This document shows, one piece after another, positions 42,839 through 50,535 of a stretch of DNA of 64,000 nt (position 1 is its first letter; each line of letters begins with the position of its first letter). Where the stretch lies: contig NZ_CP023699.1 of NCBI RefSeq assembly GCF_008704495.1, positions 5,270,001-5,334,000 on the forward strand, in the 5' to 3' direction. The DNA comes from Streptomyces kanamyceticus (lineage in GTDB: Bacteria > Actinomycetota > Actinomycetes > Streptomycetales > Streptomycetaceae). The position numbers and the translations under genes were made by a program. The notes under the pieces are model-generated. The model did no database searches. It worked only from the letters and a program-made list of their open reading frames with translations, and was not told the DNA's origin.

Positions 42839-43423
42839 ATGACCTGTGAACCCCGCCGCCCCGACATCGCCCGCAGCCTCCTTGGCCGTGCCGAGACGGC
42901 ACGCGAGCTGCGCGGCAAGCTCCTTCGCGGTCTGCTCAGCGAATCAGAGACCAGCATGGCGCGTCACACCGATCACGCGAACGCTCAGGTCCTGCGCCGG
43001 GTTGTCGCCGACCACGGATGGCCGGGCAGGAGCCTGGTCGGCGATGAAGCCGCCAAGGCGGCGTGGCAGATCGCGCTGCACGCCGATCACCTCCCTGACT
43101 TCCAGCGCCTGGTACTCCGGCTGATGGCCACGGCCGTGGAGCGCGGTGAGGTGCCGATCCAGCGATGGGCGCACCTGTACGACCGGTGCAGCGTCAACGA
43201 CGGCGGCACCCAGCTCTACGGCACGCAGTACCGTCTGGGCGCCGACGGCGTGGTGGAGGTGCTGCCGGTCCGGGACCGGCAGCGCCTGGACTCACGACGA
43301 GCCAGTGTCCGGCTCGGGCCTGCCTCCGCCGCGCTCGATTCCCTGCGCCACCGTCACGCCCGCGAGCGGGAGGCCGATGAGCCACACGATGGTGCGGCGG
43401 CGCTTGTGGGGAGCGCGGCGTGA
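42839..43423 (+). CDS. DUF6624 family protein
   Basis: A 194-aa protein. The central motif HGWPGRSLVGDEAAKAAWQI followed by ALHADHLPDFQR matches the DUF6624 pattern (WPG.s.VG..aa.aawli.QHaD....Q). Family function is unknown, though it occurs near biosynthetic and signalling genes. It overlaps the next start by 4 bp (GTGA). Confidence 0.75.
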   Translation: MTCEPRRPDIARSLLGRAETARELRGKLLRGLLSESETSMARHTDHANAQVLRRVVADHGWPGRSLVGDEAAKAAWQIALHADHLPDFQRLVLRLMATAVERGEVPIQRWAHLYDRCSVNDGGTQLYGTQYRLGADGVVEVLPVRDRQRLDSRRASVRLGPASAALDSLRHRHAREREADEPHDGAAALVGSAA

Positions 43424-44064
43424 AGGCTCTCACGGTCACCGACACCGAGTTGCGGATCTTCGCCCGGCACGTACCGGTGCGGTGCCATCAAGTCGCGCTG
43501 GACGCTGGCTGCGGCAGCGGGAACTTCAGCCGTCAGCTCCACCGCTTCGGATACGACGTCATCGCTCTGGACTTCGCGCACTCGGCTCTTGAAGCAGCGC
43601 GACGCACTCCGCTGCCCGGGGTGACCTATCTGCACCACGACCTCGACCAGGGCGATCCGCCCGGCCTGCAGTATCGGGGCATCGACCTGGTCGTGTGCCG
43701 TCTCGTTCTGCCGCTTCTCCGCGACCCGGTGAGGTGGGTGCGGCGAGTCCGTGACCGCTGGCTTCGCCCCGGCGGCCGGATGTACCTGGTGATCCCCGTC
43801 GGCGAGCATGCTGATCAGTTCGGGCGGATGACCGAGCAGCAGATCAGCGCGCTCTGCGACGGGTGGGCCAAAAGCGTCCGCTACGACTTGCGCAGCACCT
43901 CCGCGTGCCTCGTACTGCGGGCCCCCAGACCCCGCTGGAGGGCCGGTCGCGCAAAGCTCCGGCACCCCGAGCGGCTCACAGCTGGCAGTCCCATGACCAC
44001 ACGGCGGACCAGTTCGCCACCGGTGCCGCGGGGCGCACGCCCCGCCATGCCTGTCGGGCCGTGA
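43420..44064 (+). CDS. Class I SAM-dependent methyltransferase
   Basis: A 214-aa protein, GTG start coupled to the DUF6624 gene. SAM-binding motif I VALDAGCGSGNFSRQL, acidic loop VIALDF, and post-motifs DLVVCRLVLPLL and WLRPGGRMYLVIP are intact. The last ~45 residues are a Pro/Arg-rich tail. The substrate is unknown; within this cluster it may act on a peptide or small amino-acid product. Confidence 0.85.
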   Translation: MKALTVTDTELRIFARHVPVRCHQVALDAGCGSGNFSRQLHRFGYDVIALDFAHSALEAARRTPLPGVTYLHHDLDQGDPPGLQYRGIDLVVCRLVLPLLRDPVRWVRRVRDRWLRPGGRMYLVIPVGEHADQFGRMTEQQISALCDGWAKSVRYDLRSTSACLVLRAPRPRWRAGRAKLRHPERLTAGSPMTTRRTSSPPVPRGARPAMPVGP

Positions 44065-44103
44065 ACCCACCTCAACAGCACCACACCGTAAGGGAGATAG
44101 CTC

Positions 44104-44460
44104 ATGACAACCCTCGCCCCTGAATCACTTGTATCGCAGCACATCGAGCTGACGCAGAAGCTGCAGGCGGTGCTCCGGGAGCACCCGCTCGGCGGAGGGT
44201 TCCGGCTCCTGGTCGCACCGAGGCAGCTGGAACTTGCGGACGACGAAGTCCTGGTCCAGGCTGTCGACCCCGCGCAGCGCACGGTGGAGCTCCGCCCCTG
44301 CAAGATCGCCGAGATGGACGCCGACGCCGTGCTGCACGCGACGCAGGTCCTCGACCCGTGTGACCAAGCCCTTTGGGCATACGCCGCCCAACTGCGGCGC
44401 TCCACGTGCGGGGCGTTCCGCAGGGGTGACGGTTCCACGGGCCACCTCTACGCCGACTAG
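44104..44460 (+). CDS. Unknown small protein
   Basis: A 118-aa protein preceded by AAGGGAGATAG. Helical N-terminus (SQHIELTQKLQAVLREHP), then a beta-rich middle and a C-terminal STCGAFRRGDGSTGHLYAD. It is not like known RiPP precursors but is the only small protein between the methyltransferase and JmjC genes; a precursor or a carrier/recognition role cannot be excluded. Confidence 0.6.
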   Translation: MTTLAPESLVSQHIELTQKLQAVLREHPLGGGFRLLVAPRQLELADDEVLVQAVDPAQRTVELRPCKIAEMDADAVLHATQVLDPCDQALWAYAAQLRRSTCGAFRRGDGSTGHLYAD

Positions 44461-44470
44461 GGGCAGCCTC

Positions 44471-45082
44471 ATGGAAGCCCTGACGCACCAAGACATGTCC
44501 CACACCTTCATCACCCGTCTCGGGCGGGCGATCTGGCCACACCTGAAATCGGGGAAGCAGCCGCGGCACGTGCCGACGGTCTTCGACGCCTCCTGGATCG
44601 GCAGCCTCCCGTTGCCGCTGAAGGCGGGCGCCCAGCCGGTCGCGTTGATCGACGGCCTCGACTTCCACCGTGAACAGGACGAGAAGGTGGTCACCGCCGC
44701 CTACCAGGCGCGGCCGCGGACCCGCGCCTACGAGAGCGTCAACGTGCACAGCGATGGGTGGGTCAGCGCGGCATCCCTGCACCTGGCCGGGCTCTTACGT
44801 CGGCACGTCGTCTGCACCCTGTACGAATCCCGCGCAGGGGACCGGACCCTGGGCGCGCACGACGACGAATGGCTCGGTGTGATCGTGCAGATGCACGGCG
44901 CGAAACGCTGGGAGCTCTGGCCGGAGAGGACGGGCGCCGGGCACGAGGTGCTGACCCGGGCCGGAGATGTGCTCGTCCTGCCGCAGGGGGTGACGCACGC
45001 GGTGAGCACGCCCGAGTACTCGGTGCATCTGGTGTTCGCCGTCACCGATGAACGTATCGGCCTTCAACGGCCCGCTTGCTGA
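44471..45082 (+). CDS. JmjC/cupin-like Fe(II)/2-oxoglutarate oxygenase
   Basis: A 203-aa protein 10 bp after the previous gene. The C-terminal half has the metal triad arrangement: H130-D131-D132 (HxD) and distal His176 in GDVLVLPQGVTHAV, the pattern of JmjC/ribosomal-oxygenase-like cupins. It should hydroxylate a side chain, probably of a peptide or protein. One TTA codon at 44795-44797. Divergent N-terminus, so family membership is inferred from the motif. Confidence 0.72.
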   Translation: MEALTHQDMSHTFITRLGRAIWPHLKSGKQPRHVPTVFDASWIGSLPLPLKAGAQPVALIDGLDFHREQDEKVVTAAYQARPRTRAYESVNVHSDGWVSAASLHLAGLLRRHVVCTLYESRAGDRTLGAHDDEWLGVIVQMHGAKRWELWPERTGAGHEVLTRAGDVLVLPQGVTHAVSTPEYSVHLVFAVTDERIGLQRPAC

Positions 45083-45221
45083 CGGCGGCAGGCGGGTGCA
45101 GCACCCGGCGACCGGGCCCTGAGGAAGGGCTCGGCGTCGGACGAAGGGCGTAGGGGGAGGCCGCTTCCATCGGCCTCTCCCCGCGTCCGCCTCTGCCTCC
45201 ACGATTCGCCGGAAGGAACGA

Positions 45222-46241
45222 GTGCCCATGGCCGATGCCATCAGGCGCCAGTGGACGGGCGCCGCCCCCGTCGTCGGCCCAACCGGCCTTGCTGTCCTGG
45301 ACGTCCTGGCCGGGCACCCGCTCGGCGACGTCGCGAGGAACGCAGGCATGGAGCCCTCGGCGCTCGCTGACGCGGTCTCGGTCTTCAGGCAGGCTGGGCA
45401 CAAGGCCCTCGTGCACCAGGAGGAGCGCACCGACTGGTGGCAGTTCTACGTCGAGTTTCCCGATTGGACCGACGCCGAGCAGACCGCCGCGGTTCACCTC
45501 GCCCCCCTGATGCGTGACTTGAAGGGGAGCAGTGCGATCGCCATGTGGTGGTTCATTCGCAAACATCCCTGCTGGCGCCTCTGCCTTTACGGCGGCCCCG
45601 AGCACCAGGTACGCGGAGAAATAGGCGCCAGGCTCGACGAGTTGGTCGAGGCGGGCCGCCTACACCGCTGGTGTCCAAGCGTCTACGAACCCGAGACCGC
45701 CGCGTTCGGCGGCGGCGCCGGGATGATGACCGCGCACCGTCTCTTCTCCGAGGACAGTCACCACATCCTGGCCCGCCACGGCCGAACCGACGTATCCCTT
45801 GGACGCCGTGAACTGTCCGTTCTCCTGTGCACGGTCATGATGCAGGCCGCTGGCTTGGAGTGGCAGGAGCAAGGAGACGTCTGGGACCGCGTCATCAACG
45901 AGGCACACCGGACCGCCACAGGCGAGGCGCTCGAAAGCCGTCTTGAAGGGATGACCCGGCAGATCCGGTCACTCCTGGTCAGCGATACCACCCAAGACGG
46001 CGCGGTCTTCGGAGAAGGGGGACCGTTGCATTCCGTCGCTGAATGGGCGATGGCCTTCCGGCGTGCGGGTGCCGCGCTCAAGGAAGGGGTTGACGACGGT
46101 TCCCTCGACCGAGGAATCCGCCGCGTCCTCGCCCACCACATCATCGTCCACTGGAACCGGGTCGGTCTCTCCCACGGTGCCCAGAGCGCCCTTGCGCTCG
46201 CGGCCCGCGCCGCCATTCTTGAGACACCGGCCGGCGAGTGA
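45222..46241 (+). CDS. Stand-alone LanB C-terminal / thiopeptide-type bacteriocin biosynthesis domain protein
   Basis: A 339-aa protein, GTG 45222 after GGAAGG. Residues ~60-335 match the small LanB/SpaB_C domain: RTDWWQFYVEFPDW, MWWFIRKHPCWRLCLYG, RWCPSVYEPETAAFGG and LCTVMMQAAGLEWQEQGDVW. In dehydratases this domain eliminates glutamate from Ser/Thr; stand-alone versions perform elimination or cycloaddition. A short helical domain precedes it. No glutamylating LanB partner or obvious precursor is nearby. Confidence 0.82.
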   Translation: MPMADAIRRQWTGAAPVVGPTGLAVLDVLAGHPLGDVARNAGMEPSALADAVSVFRQAGHKALVHQEERTDWWQFYVEFPDWTDAEQTAAVHLAPLMRDLKGSSAIAMWWFIRKHPCWRLCLYGGPEHQVRGEIGARLDELVEAGRLHRWCPSVYEPETAAFGGGAGMMTAHRLFSEDSHHILARHGRTDVSLGRRELSVLLCTVMMQAAGLEWQEQGDVWDRVINEAHRTATGEALESRLEGMTRQIRSLLVSDTTQDGAVFGEGGPLHSVAEWAMAFRRAGAALKEGVDDGSLDRGIRRVLAHHIIVHWNRVGLSHGAQSALALAARAAILETPAGE

Positions 46242-46256
46242 GGGGTAGTTGAGGGT

Positions 46257-46588
46257 ATGGCCGAACGCCGCCTGGCTGTGTTGAGTTCTTCGGGCTTTGG
46301 TCCACTTGGTGGGCTCTGGTGCGCCCAGGAGGTCACGCAGCGGCTGTTCGGCGCTCCGACCAAGCGCGACTTCACCGGCCGTGAGCCCGAGGAGTACAAG
46401 CGGTACGTGGACCAGGCTGCGCAGACCCACGCTGGATTGCGCATCGAAGGGGCCCCCAGTGCGTCAGTAGCCTCGCCGACTCGCTGAGAACCGCCCTGGA
46501 CAACATCGACGAGATCCGCGAGCGAAAGGAGGGCGCGGACGCCGATGACGAGGGCTATGGATTGACTGGCGTTCCCACCCGCGTATAG
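46257..46588 (+). pseudogene. Small conserved-type gene with a frameshift
   Basis: The first frame gives MAERRLAVLSSSGFGPLGG... QAAQTHAGLRIEGA and ends early at 46487. From 46457 another frame continues as QCVSSLADSLRTALDNIDE, IRERKEGADADDEG, stopping at 46586-46588 without any start of its own. The junction is a GGGGCCCCC run (46449-46457), so one ~110-aa protein was probably broken by a 1-bp indel, or the base count there is wrong. Function unknown. Confidence 0.6.
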
Positions 46589-46825
46589 CCCCGGGCTCGG
46601 ATCGCGCTGGTCGCACGGACCTAGCGCTGGTGGGTACTCGGGTGCGCCCCCCGACCACCGCTGCTTCATCGAGCTTCTGCACGCGGGTCAGCAGGGCTGG
46701 CAGGCCCCGCTCCAACAGCGCAAGGCTGCTGCGCACAGTATGGCCGGGCTCTCATGGACGCGGTATCGACCGCCTGGGGCGCCCTTCTCGGCTCGGTCTC
46801 CCTTGCATAAGAGGGAGGAGACACT

Positions 46826-47776
46826 ATGACCACCATCGAAGTGCCATCGGGGTACACCCGGGAAGAATGGACGGGCTACGTCAGGCGTGGACGTCATGCC
46901 GTCCGAGCGAACAGCGCCAGCAACTTCGAACTAGGCGACATCGACAACGAGATGCTGCACAAGCGGCCACTTAGCACCCGTGAGATGGGCAGGATCCGCG
47001 TCCTATTCGCCCGACAGATAGGCGTCGACGTCGCGTTACTCGCGAAGTACGGCGCCACGGCACGTGCTTGGCCGATCGAGAAGCGACGCCCGGATGTGCC
47101 ATGGAGCGTGCACCGCAGGCTCAATGCTTTGCCCAACAGGTTCGAACTCCTCCAGGGCGAGCCCTCGGACGACCTTGACCCCGACCACCAGGGTAAGTGG
47201 ACTTACAACATGGCTTTGCGCGCGGCAAATTCGCGGCCGCAGTCGCCAACAACCCCTGACGAGCGCGTCTCCCAGGCTAAGTACTTGCTCCGGTCCACAG
47301 ACGACGCTGCCACGGCCGTCACTCAGCTCGCCGACCGCACGGAAGTGATGAAGAAGGCTGTCGAGGACCCTGCATTTCGCCGGGCTGTCCGAGACGCCAA
47401 CCGTGAGCGCGGCGAGCGAATAGAGCGGGGCATCCAGGTTGAACCCAGTGCACCCCCTGCAGCCCAGGCCGATGGCAAGCCCGCTCAGGAGCCGAGCCGC
47501 CAGGCGGCACAGCCGCCCGTGACATACCGAGAATCCCCCACCGCTGTGCTCAAGATCCTCGGCCAATGCACCAGCTTCTGTGTCTCGATGCAGAGCGCCG
47601 TAGTCCTTGTCCAGGAGGAGATGCTCTCCACCGAAGAAGAGATCGCCGTCCTCGACAGCATCAAGCGTGTACGCGCCATCTGTGACTGGTGCGAGCACGT
47701 GGTGACCACGGGGCAGGGCGACATGGACGAAGAACTCGTCCGGCTACTCGACGGGATGGACGGAGGCGGCTCATGA
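46826..47776 (+). CDS. DUF6192-type (RacO-like) protein, TTA-containing
   Basis: A 316-aa protein, start ATG 46826. The layout fits the DUF6192 family: an N-terminal recognition part, then ARAWPIEKRRPDVPWSVHRRL, LPNRFELLQGEPS, and a C-terminal helical tail. The TTA codon at 47036-47038 suggests bldA dependence. Coupled to the next gene by ATGA. DUF6192 genes usually stand beside RacP-type genes on streptomycete elements; function unknown. Confidence 0.65.
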   Translation: MTTIEVPSGYTREEWTGYVRRGRHAVRANSASNFELGDIDNEMLHKRPLSTREMGRIRVLFARQIGVDVALLAKYGATARAWPIEKRRPDVPWSVHRRLNALPNRFELLQGEPSDDLDPDHQGKWTYNMALRAANSRPQSPTTPDERVSQAKYLLRSTDDAATAVTQLADRTEVMKKAVEDPAFRRAVRDANRERGERIERGIQVEPSAPPAAQADGKPAQEPSRQAAQPPVTYRESPTAVLKILGQCTSFCVSMQSAVVLVQEEMLSTEEEIAVLDSIKRVRAICDWCEHVVTTGQGDMDEELVRLLDGMDGGGS

Positions 47777-48216
47777 ACCGGCGTCGACGCTCTCCCTCGG
47801 ACCTCGGGCTCGAACTGTGGGACCTCGTCCTCGACAGCAGCGAGACTGGCATGCCCAAGGAGACTGCTCTCGATCACATGACCGACAATCAGTTCCAGAT
47901 AGCCAAAGTCTGGGACAAGGACGAGATGTGTCCCCGAGAGCAGAAGTGCTTCCTCTATGTGTACGGCCACTACTGGATCAGCGATGACCCTCGGATGTCA
48001 GTCCTGGCACTGAACCGCGAGATCGAGCTGCTCTACCGGCGTGCTGCACGGCTCCACCGCAGCGCCATTGCCCCACTCACAGAGACCGGCCACGAAACTC
48101 CACAACTCCGAGTCGCGCACACCGCCCTCGCGGGGATGATCGAAGCCGCTGCTCCTCTGAGGCGCGCGGGCTTTTCCTCCGAGGTTGCCGCACGCGACGG
48201 AGCGGAAGCGGGATGA
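47773..48216 (+). CDS. Unknown protein, possibly RacP-like partner
   Basis: A 147-aa protein overlapping the DUF6192 gene (ATGA). Helical, with LELWDLVLDSSETGMPKET and YVYGHYWISDDPRMSVLALN, consistent with a small winged-helix protein; the RacP assignment rests mainly on position. Function unknown. Confidence 0.55.
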   Translation: MNRRRRSPSDLGLELWDLVLDSSETGMPKETALDHMTDNQFQIAKVWDKDEMCPREQKCFLYVYGHYWISDDPRMSVLALNREIELLYRRAARLHRSAIAPLTETGHETPQLRVAHTALAGMIEAAAPLRRAGFSSEVAARDGAEAG

Positions 48217-48247
48217 CAAGGGCTGTCTCAAGGGAGGAGGCCAACGC

Positions 48248-48496
48248 ATGACGAGAGACCCCGACGACATCCCGCTCTTCTGGAGTGAAGAGGGCCATAG
48301 CGCTGAGGTTGTCCGTTGCCACTATGGTCACTTGGCGTTCCGGGAGACGTTCGAGAAGGTCGGCGGCTGCCCCTACTGCACCTACACACCGGATGAACGG
48401 GTTGCCGCACTTCGGGCAGTTGCCGCCGAGAGGCGGCAGCAGCGAACCAGCCCAGATGCGACGCCCGCCTGTGGCGAGCGAGGTACTGCGACTTGA
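48248..48496 (+). CDS. Small putative zinc-binding protein
   Basis: An 82-aa protein, ATG 48248 after GGAGG (48235-48239). The segment VRCHYGHLAF... GGCPYCTYTP has C-H-H and CxxC pairs in zinc-ribbon spacing. It is the last gene of the element before attR. Function unknown. Confidence 0.6.
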   Translation: MTRDPDDIPLFWSEEGHSAEVVRCHYGHLAFRETFEKVGGCPYCTYTPDERVAALRAVAAERRQQRTSPDATPACGERGTAT

Positions 48497-48525
48497 TCAC
48501 CGTGGTGTCGGATGCCTTGCTGAAT

Positions 48526-48550
48526 GCGTGAGCGATGCGTGAGCGGACGG
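48526..48550. repeat. Right arm-type repeat pair
   Basis: The same 25 bp as at 26390-26414 (two GCGTGAGCG 9-mers 11 bp apart), ~110 bp inside attR. Confidence 0.65.
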
Positions 48551-48625
48551 TGCCCCACAGTCCGTCCGCGCATGGATCACGCGGCACCTCACCCACCCTC
48601 TGATCAGGCAACCCCGGATAGAGAA

Positions 48626-48653
48626 GGACCGTCCGGACCCACCCGGACGGTCC
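48626..48653 (+). terminator. Perfect hairpin just inside attR
   Basis: GGACCGTCCGG / CCGGACGGTCC, an 11-bp stem with a 6-nt loop, ending six bases before the attR core. Terminates element transcription before the chromosome. Confidence 0.75.
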
Positions 48654-48659
48654 CCTCCA

Positions 48660-48707
48660 GGACTTTTAATCCATTGGTTGTGGGTTCGAGTCCCACACGG
48701 TCTACCG
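48660..48707. repeat. attR core (48 bp)
   Basis: Identical to 26252-26299; contains the 3' part of tRNA-Lys from the anticodon stem, but no 5' half, so it is not a functional tRNA. Confidence 0.95.
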
Positions 48708-49135
48708 CGCAAGGGAGAGGGAAACCCCTCTCTGACCTGGCGTTCAGTGCCCTGATCGGTTTCGGCCGGTCAGGGCACTCCGTCGTTCTGGTCCTGTGCG
48801 ATGACGGTTCGTTGCCCGTCGACGGCATCGCGATCTTCGGTGCTGCAGGGTGAGAGCGGGTGTTGGCCGTGCGGCGAATCTGCGGAACAGTGCTCTCCGC
48901 AGGCTCACCAGTACCGACGGCACCTGCCTCATGCCGCGGGTCGAGTGACCCGCGAAGAGCGCCAGGCGCGAGGCGGCGTGCCGTTGATACGCCGTCGCAG
49001 TATCTGGCGAGACCTACGTCCTCGAGGAGGCTTGGCGTGCACGATCCGCCCTCGCTTAGCGGCGGATCGGCAACGCACCTCACCGGGACCGCTTGGCCCG
49101 CCCGCGCGAGTCGCACCACAATTCACCAAGATCGC
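48708..49135. other. Chromosomal region right of attR
   Basis: 428 bp without a convincing gene. It holds the displaced tRNA-Lys terminator (48746-48779). The remainder shows no protein-like frame on either strand. Confidence 0.55.
48746..48779 (+). terminator. Original tRNA-Lys terminator
   Basis: AGTGCCCTGATCGG / CCGGTCAGGGCACT, 14-bp stem with one G-U pair. Before the element inserted it would have lain ~40 bp after the tRNA, so this side of attR is native chromosome. Confidence 0.75.
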
Positions 49136-49606
49136 TTAGAGGTCCTCGGGCAGGAGCCGGAAGGCTGTATGGCCGCTCAGAGGACGTAGGGCGCGAAAGT
49201 CCTCCCGATCCAGCGTCAGGACCGCGTCCGTGTCGTACTCGGAAGCCAGCGCGACGCTGACCGCATCGGCCAGGTCGAGTGCCAGGTGCTGGTGGAGGTT
49301 CATGATGGTGACGGCCTGCCGGATGGTGTCGGCGTTCGCGGCAGGTACGGCCATACGCAGCCGGGCGGTCTCCCCGGTGATCCACTCCAGGACTTTGCGG
49401 GACTGCGTGGCCCCGAACTGTTTGGCACCCCGCTGCTGGTGGGTGTTCTTCGCGTCCCGGCGGATCATGTGGTCGAGCTCGGTCATCACGAGCGGGGAGA
49501 CGACCGTGAGCGCGGCGCGGTTGAGGGCGTCACGGGCGCCCTGGTGCGCTTCATGCTTGGGGGTGAGGGCGGCCAGGAGGGCGGAGGTGTCGGCGATGAG
49601 GATCAT
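49136..49606 (-). CDS. PIN-domain ribonuclease (VapC-like toxin)
   Basis: A 156-aa protein, ATG 49606. PIN acidic residues are visible: MILIADTSALLAAL (D6), VMTELDHMI (E/D), LALDLADAVSVALA and AVLTLDREDF. VapC toxins cleave tRNA or rRNA and are neutralised by a co-transcribed antitoxin. The start overlaps the stop of a short upstream frame (ATGA), the usual antitoxin position. Confidence 0.85.
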   Translation of the reverse strand: MILIADTSALLAALTPKHEAHQGARDALNRAALTVVSPLVMTELDHMIRRDAKNTHQQRGAKQFGATQSRKVLEWITGETARLRMAVPAANADTIRQAVTIMNLHQHLALDLADAVSVALASEYDTDAVLTLDREDFRALRPLSGHTAFRLLPEDL

Positions 49607-49764
49607 GCTGCTTCGTCGTTGCCGTTCAGTACCTCGTGAACGCGGTCGGCGTGCGAACGACCAAGCCCGCCCCGTGCCGCCGATGAGGAGACCTCTTGAC
49701 GCAGGAGCCCACCCAGCTCCCCACGACGGCCGACACGCCCCAGGACCGGCCGCCATGCGTGCAC
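49603..49764 (-). CDS. Candidate antitoxin (short, possibly truncated)
   Basis: A 53-aa open frame from GTG 49764, ending ...GRSHADRVHEVLNGNDEAA and overlapping the PIN gene start. Position and coupling suggest an antitoxin C-terminus, but I see no clear DNA-binding N-terminal domain; it may be a remnant. Confidence 0.35.
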   Translation of the reverse strand: MHAWRPVLGRVGRRGELGGLLRQEVSSSAARGGLGRSHADRVHEVLNGNDEAA

Positions 49765-49775
49765 CGACAGCTGGG

Positions 49776-50474
49776 TCAGTCGGGGGTGAACTGGAGGTGT
49801 CCGGAGATGATCGCGCGGGCGACGTGGAGCAGGGGCAGGTTGTGGCGCCAGGCGTGCGCGCGCAGGCGCAGCAGGGCCTCGTCGATGCTGATGCCGAGGT
49901 GGGCGGTGAGGACCCCGGCGGCTTGGTGGACCTCGGCCCGGTGCAGTTCTGGGCCGTGGGTCCCGGTGGTCAAGGACTGGAGCGGCGTGTGCAGCACCAG
50001 GTCCAGGGCCACGCGGGCGAAGCGGGTGAGGTCTTGGCGTTGGGCGGTCGTGAAGGGGCCGGGGGTGGTGCGGGCGCCGGTCAGTACCCCGGCGGTGGCG
50101 ACGCCCAACAGCAGGGGGACGGCGATGACGGCGCGGGCTGACAGTTCGCAGGCGGCGGGGGTGAACAGCGGCCAGCGGTCGGCGGATGCGGCGTTCAGGT
50201 CGGATTCGGCGACGGTGTGCCCGGTCCGGGCGGCGTCCAGGGTGGGGCCTTCGCCAACGGTGTACTGCAGGTCTTCCAGGGGCGGGCCGAGTGGGTCGCA
50301 GGGGTCGGCCCAGAGCAGTTCCAGCGCACCGGGCGTGGTGCGCAGGGTCAGGGTCAGGGCGTCGAGGTGCAGCAGGCGGGCGGCGTCGGCTGCCGGGGCG
50401 GCGGACAGGTCGCTGCCTTTGCGGACGGCCTGTTGGAGGCTGTTCAGAAGGTCGGTGAACTCACCACGGTCCAT
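49776..50474 (-). CDS. GAF-ANTAR protein 1
   Basis: A 232-aa protein, ATG 50474. GAF-like sensor region (residues ~20-165, VGEGPTLDAARTGHTV) and C-terminal ANTAR RNA-binding domain (~170-232: VHQAAGVLTAHLGISIDEAL, LRLRAHAWRHN). ANTAR domains bind twin hairpins in mRNA leaders to prevent termination. The ligand is unknown. First of four homologues in this cluster, same strand. Confidence 0.85.
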   Translation of the reverse strand: MDRGEFTDLLNSLQQAVRKGSDLSAAPAADAARLLHLDALTLTLRTTPGALELLWADPCDPLGPPLEDLQYTVGEGPTLDAARTGHTVAESDLNAASADRWPLFTPAACELSARAVIAVPLLLGVATAGVLTGARTTPGPFTTAQRQDLTRFARVALDLVLHTPLQSLTTGTHGPELHRAEVHQAAGVLTAHLGISIDEALLRLRAHAWRHNLPLLHVARAIISGHLQFTPD

Positions 50475-50535
50475 CACGGATCCCCCGGTCCGGGCTCGAA
50501 GGAGAATCGTACGGGTCGCCGCGAAGGGCGCGGGC

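Larger units (their letters stand above)
26252..48707. mobile_element. Integrative mobilizable element in tRNA-Lys
   Basis: A ~22.5-kb island bounded by 48-bp direct repeats, one completing the tRNA-Lys gene. The integrase lies directly inside attL. Other mobility genes: XRE regulator, Xis-like protein, DUF3631 ATPase, DUF2637 membrane protein, MobC and relaxase. No FtsK/SpoIIIE-type TraB and no RepSA/prim-pol protein was seen, so it probably needs a helper for transfer. Cargo covers 34.0-48.5 kb. Confidence 0.92.

Noticed and set aside
44104..44460. 118-aa protein as a firm RiPP precursor
   Set aside because: No leader/core organisation and no repeated or Cys/Ser/Thr-rich core; kept only as a candidate in the cluster finding.
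26252..48707. Classification as a self-transmissible AICE
   Set aside because: No TraB/FtsK-like translocase or RepSA/prim-pol replication protein was found; relaxase plus MobC points to an IME.
48660..48707. Second tRNA-Lys gene at attR
   Set aside because: Only the 3' part from the anticodon stem is present; no acceptor 5' strand or D-arm.
48708..48790. Apparent similarity of the sequence right of attR to the integrase tail
   Set aside because: It contains the natural tRNA-Lys terminator and only weak similarity; best read as native chromosome plus extended att homology.
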